30,537 nt of DNA from Colimorpha sp045640985 (GTDB lineage Bacteria > Bacteroidota > Bacteroidia > Bacteroidales > P3), in contig JAZUFZ010000046.1 of assembly GCA_045640985.1 (NCBI GenBank), forward strand, positions 1-30,537, given 5' to 3'. The notes under the pieces were generated by a model. That model was not told the origin of the DNA. It saw only the letters and a program-made list of their open reading frames with translations, and ran no database searches. A program made the position numbers and the translations under genes. Of the stretch, positions 1 through 8,200 are shown piece after piece; the stretch's first letter is position 1, and each line of letters opens with the position of its first letter.

Positions 1-780
1 GGCGTCGGCGTCGGGATAGATGTGGAAGGGGGTGGCGAGGCGTGCGTGGAGGCCCAGGAGGAGCTCCAGGTCGTCCCGGCTGAGGAGTGTGGCGGAGGGT
101 ATGGCTACGGCTTTGCGGCCGGCGGAGAGCATCGCCCAGCAGTCGGAACTGCCTTCGGTGATGTAGAGCGGTTCGCCGGGGCGGAGCCGCTGGAGCACGG
201 GGAGATTGTAGATAGTGCAGCGGCTCCCCTGGGGGAAGCGGAAGCGGGGACCGTCGGCGGTGAGGTTCCGGTTCTGGAGCCCGACGAGGCGCCCTTCGGG
301 GGAGTAGTAGGGTATCTGGAGCCATTCGCCGCCCTGACGGTCGCGCCAGGTGGTGAGGCGGCACCAGCGGACCACGGCGGGGCTGATCCGGCGCTCTTCG
401 TAGAGGAACTCCTTTGCCCGCTCGCTGAGCCACGGCTGACGGAAATAGGGTTCGTAGCGGGCGGCGTCGAAGGGCTTCGGGGCGGGCCGCTCTTCTGCCC
501 GCGGGAGGGGTGCGGCGAGGGCCGTGGAGCCGTCGGCGAGCCACCGGCAGGCGTCGCGGAAGTCGAGGCGGAGGGTCCGCATCACGAGGTCTATGGTGCT
601 GCCGCGGGCGTCGCATACGAAGCACCGGAAGGTGTTTCTGCGGACGTGGAACGAGAGGCTGGGATGGCGGTCGCCGTGGAAGGGGCAGAGGGCCTTGTGG
701 GCGTGTACCTCGAACCCGAGGCGCTCCGCCACCTCCTCTATCGGAAGGAGGCGGAGCTTTTGGAGTTCGTCCCGGGTCAT
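1..780 (-). CDS. CHC2 zinc-finger / TOPRIM primase, C-terminus beyond the window
   Basis: This reading frame runs without a stop from an ATG at 780 to the left edge (260 codons visible). The N-terminus carries a CHC2-type zinc-binding site: Cys32 and His35 in a CPFHGDRHPS segment, then Cys53 and Cys56 in FRCFVC. Further on, LYITEG with an EGSSD motif (Glu209 to Asp213) and a YPDADA segment (Asp257, Asp259) at the edge match the acidic motifs of a TOPRIM domain. Together they indicate a DnaG-like primase of the kind found on plasmids, phages and integrated elements. It probably primes replication of the element that owns the ATPase gene just upstream. The start overlaps the upstream stop as ATGA, so translation is probably coupled. 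Third codon positions are almost all G or C, unlike the upstream gene. The large plus-strand open frames over this segment are shadows caused by that bias. Confidence 0.9.
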   Translation of the reverse strand, partial: MTRDELQKLRLLPIEEVAERLGFEVHAHKALCPFHGDRHPSLSFHVRRNTFRCFVCDARGSTIDLVMRTLRLDFRDACRWLADGSTALAAPLPRAEERPAPKPFDAARYEPYFRQPWLSERAKEFLYEERRISPAVVRWCRLTTWRDRQGGEWLQIPYYSPEGRLVGLQNRNLTADGPRFRFPQGSRCTIYNLPVLQRLRPGEPLYITEGSSDCWAMLSAGRKAVAIPSATLLSRDDLELLLGLHARLATPFHIYPDADA

Positions 781-2093
781 CGGTCGTCGCGTTTGAGGTA
801 GGTCTCGGTCTTGGTGTAGAGGCCGGTGGCTGGATCGTAGGTTATGAACTTCCGATGTTTCCATACCTGGAGTTGGTGATATGTCTGGTTCGTGCTTTTG
901 CCAAGGCTGGTGCGCAAAGCTTCAAGCTGGGTTTGGCTGAATGTATCAGGCAAAGATTCCAGCATGTTCTTGGGACCGCTCTTTTGAGGATTGTCGGTGT
1001 CGAGGTCGAGGTCTCGGATGTTGAGCATATCGCCGAATACTTTTATTTTAGACCATAGGTCGTAATAGCAGAACCACACCACAAAGTCACCTATTGAACG
1101 CGTCCAGGTCTGGTCATTGAGAAGCCAGAGCGTGGCACCTTTTTTCCAGGCGGAGAATATGCATCTGTGGGAAAGTTCCCAAAGGATGTCGTCGTCGGCC
1201 AGATCGGCAAGCGATGCCATCTCTTCGGCAAGCTGGTCTGCAAGTCTGTTGAGGGGCTTCACCACAAAGTTGCCTTTGCAGGCATCGAGACGGATGAGGT
1301 ATCGGTCGAGTTCTTCCAGAAACTCTTTTCCGTATGACCCCTGCCTTGGGATGCGGCCCTTGCGTTCACTACGTCCTTTGTAGGCGAAAGGAATACGCCC
1401 GAAGAATCCGTTGTTAAGGTCCTTTTTGTAGAACTGTCTTGCAGCCTCAGGCGTAGAAGAGATGGTAATATTGACACGCAAGACGGGATTGCCCGTAACG
1501 CCGTCGGCGGTGGCTCTCAAGGCACCGGAACGCTGACGGTCGTAGATATTGCGCATGGTCTGGCTTACCTGCTTGTGTCCGCCACACATGCGGTCTGCCA
1601 TCTCCACCTCGGGCAGATTCAGGTACTGGGTATGTTCTCCAAGAGATTCACATGCCATGGCGTTTTGGATAAAAGCCGCATTGGTGATGTCGGATGGTGG
1701 AAACCAGAAACTCACATTAGGGCGTTCGGGTTTTTCCTTATTGGCGCCCTTGGTCTTGACCTGGCGCTGCCATTCCACAAGCTTGTCAAACTCTTCTTTA
1801 TCGTGTTGGCGGAAAGATCGCATGACAGCTTCCACGAGACGCGTCAGCTGTGCTTTTCCTACACCTGACGGACCTATGAGATGACCCATCTGCCCGCAGA
1901 GTTCGTGTTTTTGGTTGTCGTTGTAAACGAACGTTACACCAGAAAGATGAGCTGCAACTGCAGGAATTGACATGGGAAGCAGCGGTTCGCGCATCTCAGA
2001 AGAGGCTTGAGAGAGCAATAATTTGCAGAATTCTGTACCTTTGCCGGGATTCGGCATGGCTGGAGCTGTTGCTTTGAATATGTTATATTTCAT
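777..2093 (-). CDS. P-loop ATPase/helicase-like protein of a mobile-element replication module
   Basis: This 438-aa protein has a P-loop at residues 74-82 (GPSGVGKAQ), preceded by a hydrophobic strand, as in the DUF3987/VirE-associated ATPases common on Bacteroidota integrated elements. The family assignment is from memory of the layout and is not certain. The residue after the Walker A lysine is Ala rather than Ser/Thr, which may reduce nucleotide hydrolysis or mark a subfamily. The C-terminal third (about 370-438) looks like a small DNA-binding or winged-helix extension, but I see no diagnostic motif. The ATG at 2093 follows an AT-rich spacer. The gene overlaps the downstream primase start by four bases (ATGA). 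Context suggests the two act together in replication of an element extending left. No integrase or relaxase is visible in the window. Confidence 0.75.
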   Translation of the reverse strand: MKYNIFKATAPAMPNPGKGTEFCKLLLSQASSEMREPLLPMSIPAVAAHLSGVTFVYNDNQKHELCGQMGHLIGPSGVGKAQLTRLVEAVMRSFRQHDKEEFDKLVEWQRQVKTKGANKEKPERPNVSFWFPPSDITNAAFIQNAMACESLGEHTQYLNLPEVEMADRMCGGHKQVSQTMRNIYDRQRSGALRATADGVTGNPVLRVNITISSTPEAARQFYKKDLNNGFFGRIPFAYKGRSERKGRIPRQGSYGKEFLEELDRYLIRLDACKGNFVVKPLNRLADQLAEEMASLADLADDDILWELSHRCIFSAWKKGATLWLLNDQTWTRSIGDFVVWFCYYDLWSKIKVFGDMLNIRDLDLDTDNPQKSGPKNMLESLPDTFSQTQLEALRTSLGKSTNQTYHQLQVWKHRKFITYDPATGLYTKTETYLKRDDR

Positions 2094-2147
2094 TGCTTTT
2101 GAGTGAATTAGTTAATGTCTGATGATAGTTTTACGAAGGTCAATAAT

Positions 2148-2310
2148 CTCAAATCTCAAATCTCAGTTGTTTTTTCAAAGGGTACCCACTTCCTGACTTT
2201 TCCTATTATTATATTTATAATTAATTATATATTAATAAGTTATGAAGAATAAAGAAGGGAGGTCCGACATGGGATATGACTTTTTTTTGAACTGAGATTG
2301 AGATTTGAGA
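2148..2310. repeat. Imperfect inverted repeat enclosing about 120 bp of AT-rich DNA
   Basis: The left arm (2148-2168) consists of CTCAAAT units ending in CTCAGTT. The right arm (2290-2310) is its reverse complement with one T missing (AACTGAGATT, then GAGATTTGAG). The enclosed segment is AT-rich and contains no gene. The arms are built from a 7-nt unit (GAGATTT) of the same style as the spacer repeats at 17144 and 19030. The pair lies between the 131-aa gene and the ATPase gene, so it would sit in their shared transcript. Confidence 0.7.
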
Positions 2311-2320
2311 TTTTTGAAGC

Positions 2321-2716
2321 CTATTTCTCTAAGAGGCAGGATAAGGCTTCTTTGAGTTCCCGGGCTACGCCTTGGGCATAGCTTCTGAGTGAGGAGGCAT
2401 CTATCCTGACGGGTTTGAAGTTGGGGTGGTAGGCACCGTCGGCAGATCGGGTGATGTTGATGTAGTGGCCTTCAAACACGCGAGGGTTGCGCCTGGTTCG
2501 TGTACGGTGGAGCGACTCCATGAAGAGGAAATGATCTTCCGCATCCTGGCGGAACACTCCGATGTAGTCTTTCTTTACTTCCGCTACGCGGTCTTCGCAC
2601 AGCAGGGTCTTGAGGTCCACGCAGAGGTGGGTGTTGGGGTGAAAGAGTTTCTTTGTTGCAGCATCGGCTGCGTTTGTCTGACGAGGTTTTACACCTTTAT
2701 TTTTTTTATAATCCAT
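2321..2716 (-). CDS. Hypothetical 131-aa protein, first gene of the left-edge module
   Basis: I do not recognise this family. The protein is basic at its N-terminus (residues 1-25 rich in Lys, Arg and Gln) and then mixed alpha/beta, with a central stretch rich in Arg and His (HRTRTRRNPRVFEGHYINITRS, about 71-92). It has no signal peptide and no membrane segment. Size, charge and position ahead of a P-loop ATPase and a primase suggest a small DNA-binding or accessory replication protein, but that is inference only. The start at 2716 follows a leader of about 140 nt and a recognisable Bacteroidota -7 element at 2865-2872. About 230 bp of AT-rich, repeat-bearing DNA separates it from the next gene, so cotranscription is likely but not certain. 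Confidence 0.65.
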   Translation of the reverse strand: MDYKKNKGVKPRQTNAADAATKKLFHPNTHLCVDLKTLLCEDRVAEVKKDYIGVFRQDAEDHFLFMESLHRTRTRRNPRVFEGHYINITRSADGAYHPNFKPVRIDASSLRSYAQGVARELKEALSCLLEK

Positions 2717-2864
2717 AATATGTTATTTTTATGGAATTAAATGTTGAACCTTTTGTACCGACTTCCGCTGGGCGTCAACGAATCATCCCAACCGTCTTGG
2801 TACGTCACAGGGGTAGCTGAACCCTGCCTTCCAGCCCAAGGTATTCCCTGAAGCTTTCGAGTTG
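2717..2864 (-). promoter_or_regulatory. Structured 5' leader of the 131-aa gene
   Basis: Between the -7 element and the ATG lies about 145 nt without a reading frame but with several pairings. GTACC at 2755-2759 pairs with GGTAC at 2799-2803, and GAC at 2760-2762 pairs with GTC at 2794-2796. TGGG at 2769-2772 can pair inside with CCCA at 2787-2790. A second hairpin pairs CAGGG at 2808-2812 with CCCTG at 2822-2826. I match this to no known riboswitch. It could be an element-specific regulatory leader or a small RNA. Confidence 0.4.
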
Positions 2865-2872
2865 CAAAATTA
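2865..2872 (-). promoter_or_regulatory. Bacteroidota -7 promoter element (TAATTTTG) for the left-edge module
   Basis: Read on the minus strand this is TAATTTTG, matching the TAnnTTTG consensus of the Bacteroidota primary sigma factor. It is embedded in the same sequence (CGTAATTTTGCA) found in the promoters at 13664 and 15038. No clear TTTG lies at the expected -33 distance, so this copy is weaker evidence than the other two. Confidence 0.55.
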
Positions 2873-2910
2873 CGAATAAAAAACAATATAAATTATTGAT
2901 TTTCAATACA

Positions 2911-2992
2911 ACGCAAGAATTAACGCAAGGACGCAAGTCTGGACGCAGATTCATACATCTGGACGCAAAAAAAGCCCCACTCTCGACGCAAG
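2911..2992 (+). repeat. Six short direct repeats of ACGCAAG type
   Basis: Copies begin at 2911, 2923, 2931, 2943, 2963 and 2986. Four are exact ACGCAAG, one is ACGCAGA and one is ACGCAAA. Start-to-start distances are 12, 8, 12, 20 and 23 bp. They lie between the defence-operon terminator and the promoter of the left-edge module. The last copy sits in the terminator loop. The arrangement resembles iterons or an operator array. Confidence 0.6.
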
Positions 2993-3009
2993 AATGGGGC
3001 TGTATTTTT
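2967..3009. terminator. Bidirectional rho-independent terminator
   Basis: AGCCCCA at 2973-2979 pairs perfectly with TGGGGCT at 2995-3001 around a 15-nt loop. A run of T follows on the plus strand (GTATTTTTT), and on the minus strand a T-run arises from the A-tract at 2967-2973. It lies just past the stop of the 170-aa gene and probably ends the leftward defence operon. Confidence 0.8.
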
Positions 3010-3021
3010 TGCAAAAATGAG

Positions 3022-3534
3022 CTATTCGGGCAGCAATTCGTCTAATTTATCTTTGAATTGAGTGGCAACTTTGCGGATTCTTTGGTATTGTATTGATGAC
3101 GCTGGCGGTTCCTCGTCCCAACGAGAAAACGGTGAGACGAGATTTCCTCTGTTATATTTTGACAATTCTCTTGCGTTAAGTTCAATTCTTGGATTTTCGA
3201 TATCTAAGTCATTTATATACTGGCCAAAGCGTGTAAATTCATTGGGGATAATAATGTGTCTATCGGCCAGGATGCGATAAATGCCGTACCATTGACTTTT
3301 CATGGAAAAAACATAATTGCGATTCTCATCTTTCAGATTCATAACATACCGGATTGCCTCAGCTACAGCATCCTTTGGAGTAGAAGGGATTATTTCAGCA
3401 TCTTCTATGTCGTCCGCCGTTATTACAGAGACTGCTTTGATACCTTTGCCTGGTTCAAATATTAACTCTTTTATCGTCATGTCGCCACCGACCACGATCC
3501 CTTTATTGTCGCCTTGAATATTGATATCAGCCAT
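3022..3534 (-). CDS. Hypothetical 170-aa protein with N-terminal GDNKGIVVGGD motif
   Basis: I cannot name this protein. Residues 6-21 read IQGDNKGIVVGGDMTI, a short beta-prone Gly/Asp repeat that is closely matched near the C-terminus of the gene immediately upstream. The remainder (about 48-170) is mostly helical. It contains an aromatic SQWYGIYRILADR segment around 80-93, which resembles small domains I recall from other Bacteroidota mobile-element proteins; this recollection is weak. No signal peptide or membrane segment is present. It is the last gene of the defence operon, overlaps the preceding gene by 8 bp (translational coupling likely) and is followed directly by a terminator. A partner or effector role with the coiled-coil protein is inferred from the shared motif and overlap. 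Confidence 0.7.
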   Translation of the reverse strand: MADINIQGDNKGIVVGGDMTIKELIFEPGKGIKAVSVITADDIEDAEIIPSTPKDAVAEAIRYVMNLKDENRNYVFSMKSQWYGIYRILADRHIIIPNEFTRFGQYINDLDIENPRIELNARELSKYNRGNLVSPFSRWDEEPPASSIQYQRIRKVATQFKDKLDELLPE

Positions 3535-4474
3535 TTCGTTTGTTTTTTATGTTGGCGGGCAGTTTTCCTCCTTCGGGCAGACTTAATTTCACATCCGACA
3601 AATAAACGTCTCCGCCAGCCACAACACCATTATTATCCCCATCGAAGGAGTTTTTACCTTGCCCTACGTTTTTTAATTTTATGACTTTTTGTAGCGTTTC
3701 TTCTGACAAATAAGCATAACAGGTATTCATAATTGTTGAATTGATCGTTTTCCTGTCTTCCTGATCCCAGTTGCTGGCGGCATCTACGATCTCGCATATT
3801 ACCCGATTGATTGTTTCGTTTTCAATTTGGTCTTTGTTCGATGAGATTTTCTTTTTGAGGCGGTCAATCTCGTTTCTTAACTGCTTTTCTCTGCTGTCCT
3901 TGTACAATATAGCCTCAATAGTATCAGCCATGACGGTTATATCGTCCATTCCTCCGGCTTCTTCAATGTCGGATTTATCGTATTGTGAAGCAATGGTGTC
4001 GCGCAGTTTTTGCCAGTCATCATACCATTTTTCGAGTTGATTGTTGCGTTGGGTTAAGGCGTCGCGTTCTTTTTCCATGGCTTTTATCGCATTGGCTTTA
4101 TCCAGTAAGGCGATTTTTTCGCGATCACAGAGGTAAGCGATATCTTTTTCCCTTTGTCTCACCAATTGCTTCAGGTCTGCTATCGCCTGGTTTTGCTTTT
4201 GGAAAATCTCCTCAAATTCACTTTCACTCGTTTCGAGTTGTTGTGTGAGTATGGCAATAGATTTCTTTTGGCTAATGATGAGCTTGTGACATTCATCCAA
4301 GGTTGCCTGATAATTGCCCAGCATTTGACGGAATGTGGTAAAGTCTGGGGTGTCGGGCTTGTCTTTAACGGTTGGCATAGGGGGCAGAGCATCGGTTTCC
4401 TTTTGCGTTTTTGGAAAGGTGCCGTTCTTTATCTCCTTCTCCAACTGGTCGAAAAATTCTTTTGTTGCTTTCAT
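3527..4474 (-). CDS. Hypothetical 315-aa coiled-coil protein with C-terminal GDNNGVVAGGD motif
   Basis: I do not recognise this as a named family. After a Pro-rich linker (about 29-44), residues 50-165 and 195-220 are strongly charged and heptad-like, predicting long coiled coils. A short helical segment follows (about 221-268). Residues 277-292 read FDGDNNGVVAGGDVYL, matching the N-terminal motif of the next gene at 8 of 16 positions with the rest mostly conservative. The C-terminus (293-315) is basic. No membrane segment is visible, so it is probably cytoplasmic and oligomeric. It starts three bases after the stop of the 238-aa gene and overlaps the 170-aa gene, so the three are surely cotranscribed. 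It could be a scaffold or sensor of an accessory defence module; that is inference. Confidence 0.7.
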   Translation of the reverse strand: MKATKEFFDQLEKEIKNGTFPKTQKETDALPPMPTVKDKPDTPDFTTFRQMLGNYQATLDECHKLIISQKKSIAILTQQLETSESEFEEIFQKQNQAIADLKQLVRQREKDIAYLCDREKIALLDKANAIKAMEKERDALTQRNNQLEKWYDDWQKLRDTIASQYDKSDIEEAGGMDDITVMADTIEAILYKDSREKQLRNEIDRLKKKISSNKDQIENETINRVICEIVDAASNWDQEDRKTINSTIMNTCYAYLSEETLQKVIKLKNVGQGKNSFDGDNNGVVAGGDVYLSDVKLSLPEGGKLPANIKNKRNG

Positions 4475-4477
4475 GTG

Positions 4478-5194
4478 TCAGAATGGTAAATCGTCAGGAA
4501 TCATTTCTCCTTGTGCAGTAAGTCCTGAAAATAAATTACGTATGATGTTGAGCATTGCGAGTTGGACTTCAGGGTCGGAGTACCGGCTTAGGATACTCCG
4601 TATTTCGTCCTGGTCGTAGCCGTTGGTGGCTTCCGCCATAGTTGTATATGTAAATAATGAGTAAGGGATTTTGTCAGGAGGACAAGGCTTGACGGTCAAT
4701 AATTCGGTAATATTCATCTTCGATGCCAGATCTTCCAAGGATTCCCTTTTCTTGACCCAGTAGTCATAATGACATATTCTATCACCCGTATAGTTATGAT
4801 AGACTTTCTTCAACTCATTGTCAATGTGATAGGAAATTTCTGACAGAAATTCATCAACTATATCATCTGAAATACCATGTTCTTTACGCAAAGCATTCAG
4901 TAATATAGAAGCGAAGTAAAGACAAACAGCACAACGTTGTTTATTATTGAAACGCAAAAATATGTCGTTTACGTATGTGTAGTATATGTCGTTTGTGGGG
5001 TCAGTATCGGTCATAAACTTTGCACAAGTGTAATAGGCCAAATTTATAATATCCTCAGCCAGATCTTCGTAATCACCACAAAATGGCCATTCTATCAGAG
5101 CCTGGTGAAATGCCTGGTTAAGTTTGTTTGATCTACGGAGCGCTCTGATTTTTTGGGGCTCGAAAATCAAGTAATCTTTTAATGTGTAATCCAT
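4478..5194 (-). CDS. Hypothetical 238-aa helical protein downstream of hsdR
   Basis: I do not recognise this family. The protein appears almost wholly helical, with a Cys-containing hydrophobic centre around RCAVCLYFASILLNALRKE (about 87-105). The C-terminal part (about 190-238) is helical and ends in an acidic, proline-containing tail. I see no nuclease, helicase, TIR or kinase motif and no signal peptide. I chose the ATG at 5194; an in-frame TTG at 5200 would add two residues. It lies about 50 bp after hsdR and three bases before the coiled-coil gene, inside the same leftward operon. Its composition is as AT-rich as hsdR, consistent with arrival as one block. Confidence 0.65.
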   Translation of the reverse strand: MDYTLKDYLIFEPQKIRALRRSNKLNQAFHQALIEWPFCGDYEDLAEDIINLAYYTCAKFMTDTDPTNDIYYTYVNDIFLRFNNKQRCAVCLYFASILLNALRKEHGISDDIVDEFLSEISYHIDNELKKVYHNYTGDRICHYDYWVKKRESLEDLASKMNITELLTVKPCPPDKIPYSLFTYTTMAEATNGYDQDEIRSILSRYSDPEVQLAMLNIIRNLFSGLTAQGEMIPDDLPF

Positions 5195-5244
5195 TATCAA
5201 TAATTTACATAATATTTCTTTCTATCAGGAAGGCTTTAGATAAG

Positions 5245-8200
5245 TCATTCGCCTTCAGCGGCCATAGGCGATTCGGATCCGTCTTCCGTTTCCGGATAAA
5301 TCTTCATTATACGAGTCGAAGACATACACGATCTGTCGTCCCGCTGTTCGTTCTCTTCAAAATTCTCAACCTGTTCCATTACCTGGCTGAACACTTGCGG
5401 ACTATACTGTGGAGGATAGCCGTTCTTTATGAGGCAAACTTTGATGTCATATTTGAGCTGGTTGCGGACATTCTGGTTATTCAGCCAGTCGGCAAACGAA
5501 GATTTTGTATCAATGATTTCTTTTACCTTTTGAGCCAGCACCTTGCATTTCTCGTTTACTACGATGCCATCTTTCTCTTTATCCTCTCCATATTCGAAAT
5601 TGAACTGGTCACGCAATGCCAGGAGTATATCGTAAAAGGCTTTTTCCTCAAAAGTAAGACCGAGTTTGCGGAAGCTCTCACGGCTCTCCTTCATGCCTTT
5701 AAGGATGTCCAGAGCCTGTTGGGTTGCTTGTTTGATAATGTCATTAGATGCAGTTTCCTGCGCTTCTCCAGCTTCGGTTTCTGTTAATTGCTTGCGACGC
5801 TCATGGTACTCTTTGATGGTTTTTTCGAGCATTTCCTGGAATTTTTTTGCTTCAACCCGGTTTGTCCTGCCATATTCCTTGATTTGCTTTTTGAGCATCT
5901 TAATGAGAATTTCCAAGCGAGAAGCCGGCATAGCTACGTCGGAGAGTTTCTCATAGTATTCAGGACTGAGGATGTCTTCCGTTTCGCCATCGGCGAGAAT
6001 ATTCTCTACTTTGCTGTACTTCAATGCTTCCTCCACCATCTTTGAAACACGGCGGTTCATGGTGTCAGCATCGATCTCACTGGAGCCGTTCATCTTGCGG
6101 ACGAAGCCCGCAATCGCCATGAAAGACTGGGCAAGTGCCGACTCCTCGTCGGAAAGGACACCGGAAGGCTGACAGATGTCGTATGCCGTACGCATACGCT
6201 TGACGTTCTGCAAGAAGTATGTCTTGAAACTTACTTTCTTTGGCGCCTTTCCCTTATTGGATTCACTGTTCAGTTCCTCAACAGACTGGAACACATATTC
6301 GGCAGCCCTTGCGAGAAGAATATAACGCTGCACATCGTCAGTCTCGCCAGAGATGAACGGTGTGAGGTCGTAATCATGGAAGAGGTTCCTGATGATGCCT
6401 AATAAATCCCGGAAGATGACTGTTGCCTGCTCAATATCATCTTCAGTTGGGGCCACGGAGACTTCTCCTCCATAAATCTTCATGGCTTCCCGCATGTTAT
6501 CCCGGATGCCGATATAGTCAATTATGAGACCATACCCCTTGCCGGGATATTTGCGATTGACGCGGCTGATGGTCTGAACGAGCAGATGCTTCTGAAGCGG
6601 CTTGTCGTTGTAGAGGTATGTGAGAGGCTCTACATCGAAACCGGTAATCCACATATCGACCACAATGACGATGCTGAAGTTGGATTTGTCCTGCTTGAAA
6701 GCATTGTCGAGGTCGGAGGAACGGACATCGTTCTTTACGCCGCCGAGATAATTATACATGTCCGCCGGGTCGTTACTGCCAACACTTGCCACCATGGCCA
6801 TGAACGGAACAGCCTTGAGTTCCCGAAGTTCTTCATCAGTAGCTTCCACACCGTCAGGGGTTTTCTTCTCTTCAAACCACTCCGGGTATTTCTCCTTGAA
6901 CTTGCAAAGGAGGGAATAGGCAATGGTTCTGTTAGCACAGACAACCATGGCCTTTTGAATGCGCTCCGGGTCGGCTTCTCTTGCCGCTGTGAAATGGTCA
7001 TGAATATCTACGGCAAGACGCTCCAGACGTGATGGTTCACCGAGGATGACTTCCATAGAACTCATGGCTGTCTTGCTTGCTTCAATGTCTTCACGGGATG
7101 CGCCTTCGTCAGCACAATTCTTATAGTATGTCTCAATTTCCTTTACCTTTTCATTATCAAGAAGGACTTTTGCGATACGAGGATGGTATTTGATAGGAAC
7201 GGTGATGCCGTCGGCAACAGCCTGGTCCATAGTGTAACGGTCTATTTCATCTCCGAAAGTCTGATACGTTTCGGCAATCGGAGTACCTGTAAAGCCGACG
7301 AAGGTGGCATTAGGGAAAGCCTCCCGGAGAATTTTGGCGTAGGGTTTGGAGATCATCGCCCTCATGTTCTCATCGGCATCCTTGCTGAACTGTATCTGTT
7401 TGCTATGTTCTATCTGTGTGCGGTGTGCCTCGTCAGAGAAACAGATAATGTTCCGGCGTGAGTTGATAAGCCCGATCTTGTCCTCTTTGCGGTCGCAGAA
7501 CTTCTGTATAGTACAGATATAGAAGCCGCCGCTTTCCCTTGCACCAAGTTCTTCGCGAAGTTTGTTGCGTGTAGGCACAATGCCGACAGCACCAAGGTTC
7601 AGGAACTCTGAACTCTTTGTGAATAACTTTGATCCCTGATTCTGCAGTTCATCGCGGTCCACGATCATGACGATAGTCGGGGAACCGATTTCAGGGATGT
7701 CGGTGCAGCGGAGTGCCAGCTGGCGGGCAAGGAAAGCCATGGTATAGGTCTTTCCGCAACCCGTGGCGCCGAAGTATGTTCCGCCCTTACCGGAGCCCTC
7801 TGCCACGGATTTGATGATGCTATGCTTGAGCAGACGGGCGGCAAAGAACTGAGGATAGCGGCACACGATCTCGTTCTCGTCGCGGTCGTATTGGGTATCA
7901 CGGAAATAGACATAGTCGCGGAACAGTTCCAACAGTCGTTGAGGAGCATAAACACCCTTTATCATTGTCTGAGTCTCTTCAAACGGCAATGTGGAAACTT
8001 TATCATCATTTTCCACTCTACGCCAAGAATAGAAGTGTTCGTATGGGGTCCGTACAGTACCCAATCGCGTTTTTACACCATCTGAAATACAGGCCAATGG
8101 GCAGTAATGCAAGAGGTGTGGAATGTCTCGCCAATATCGCACCGTAATTTGCTCCCATGCCTTGTATATAGTTGCGTTTGCATCAGCAGGATTCTTCAAT

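Noticed and set aside
22..1058. Long plus-strand reading frames over the primase gene
   Set aside because: They are shadows produced by the very high GC at third positions. The minus strand here has the zinc-finger and TOPRIM motifs.
2755..2826. tRNA or tmRNA in the leader
   Set aside because: There is no cloverleaf, no T-loop GTTCGANTC motif in the correct place and no CCA end.
2805..3014. Possible small minus-strand gene of 69 codons
   Set aside because: It spans the terminator, the repeat array and the promoter region. Its codons are explained by those elements and there is no supporting start signal.
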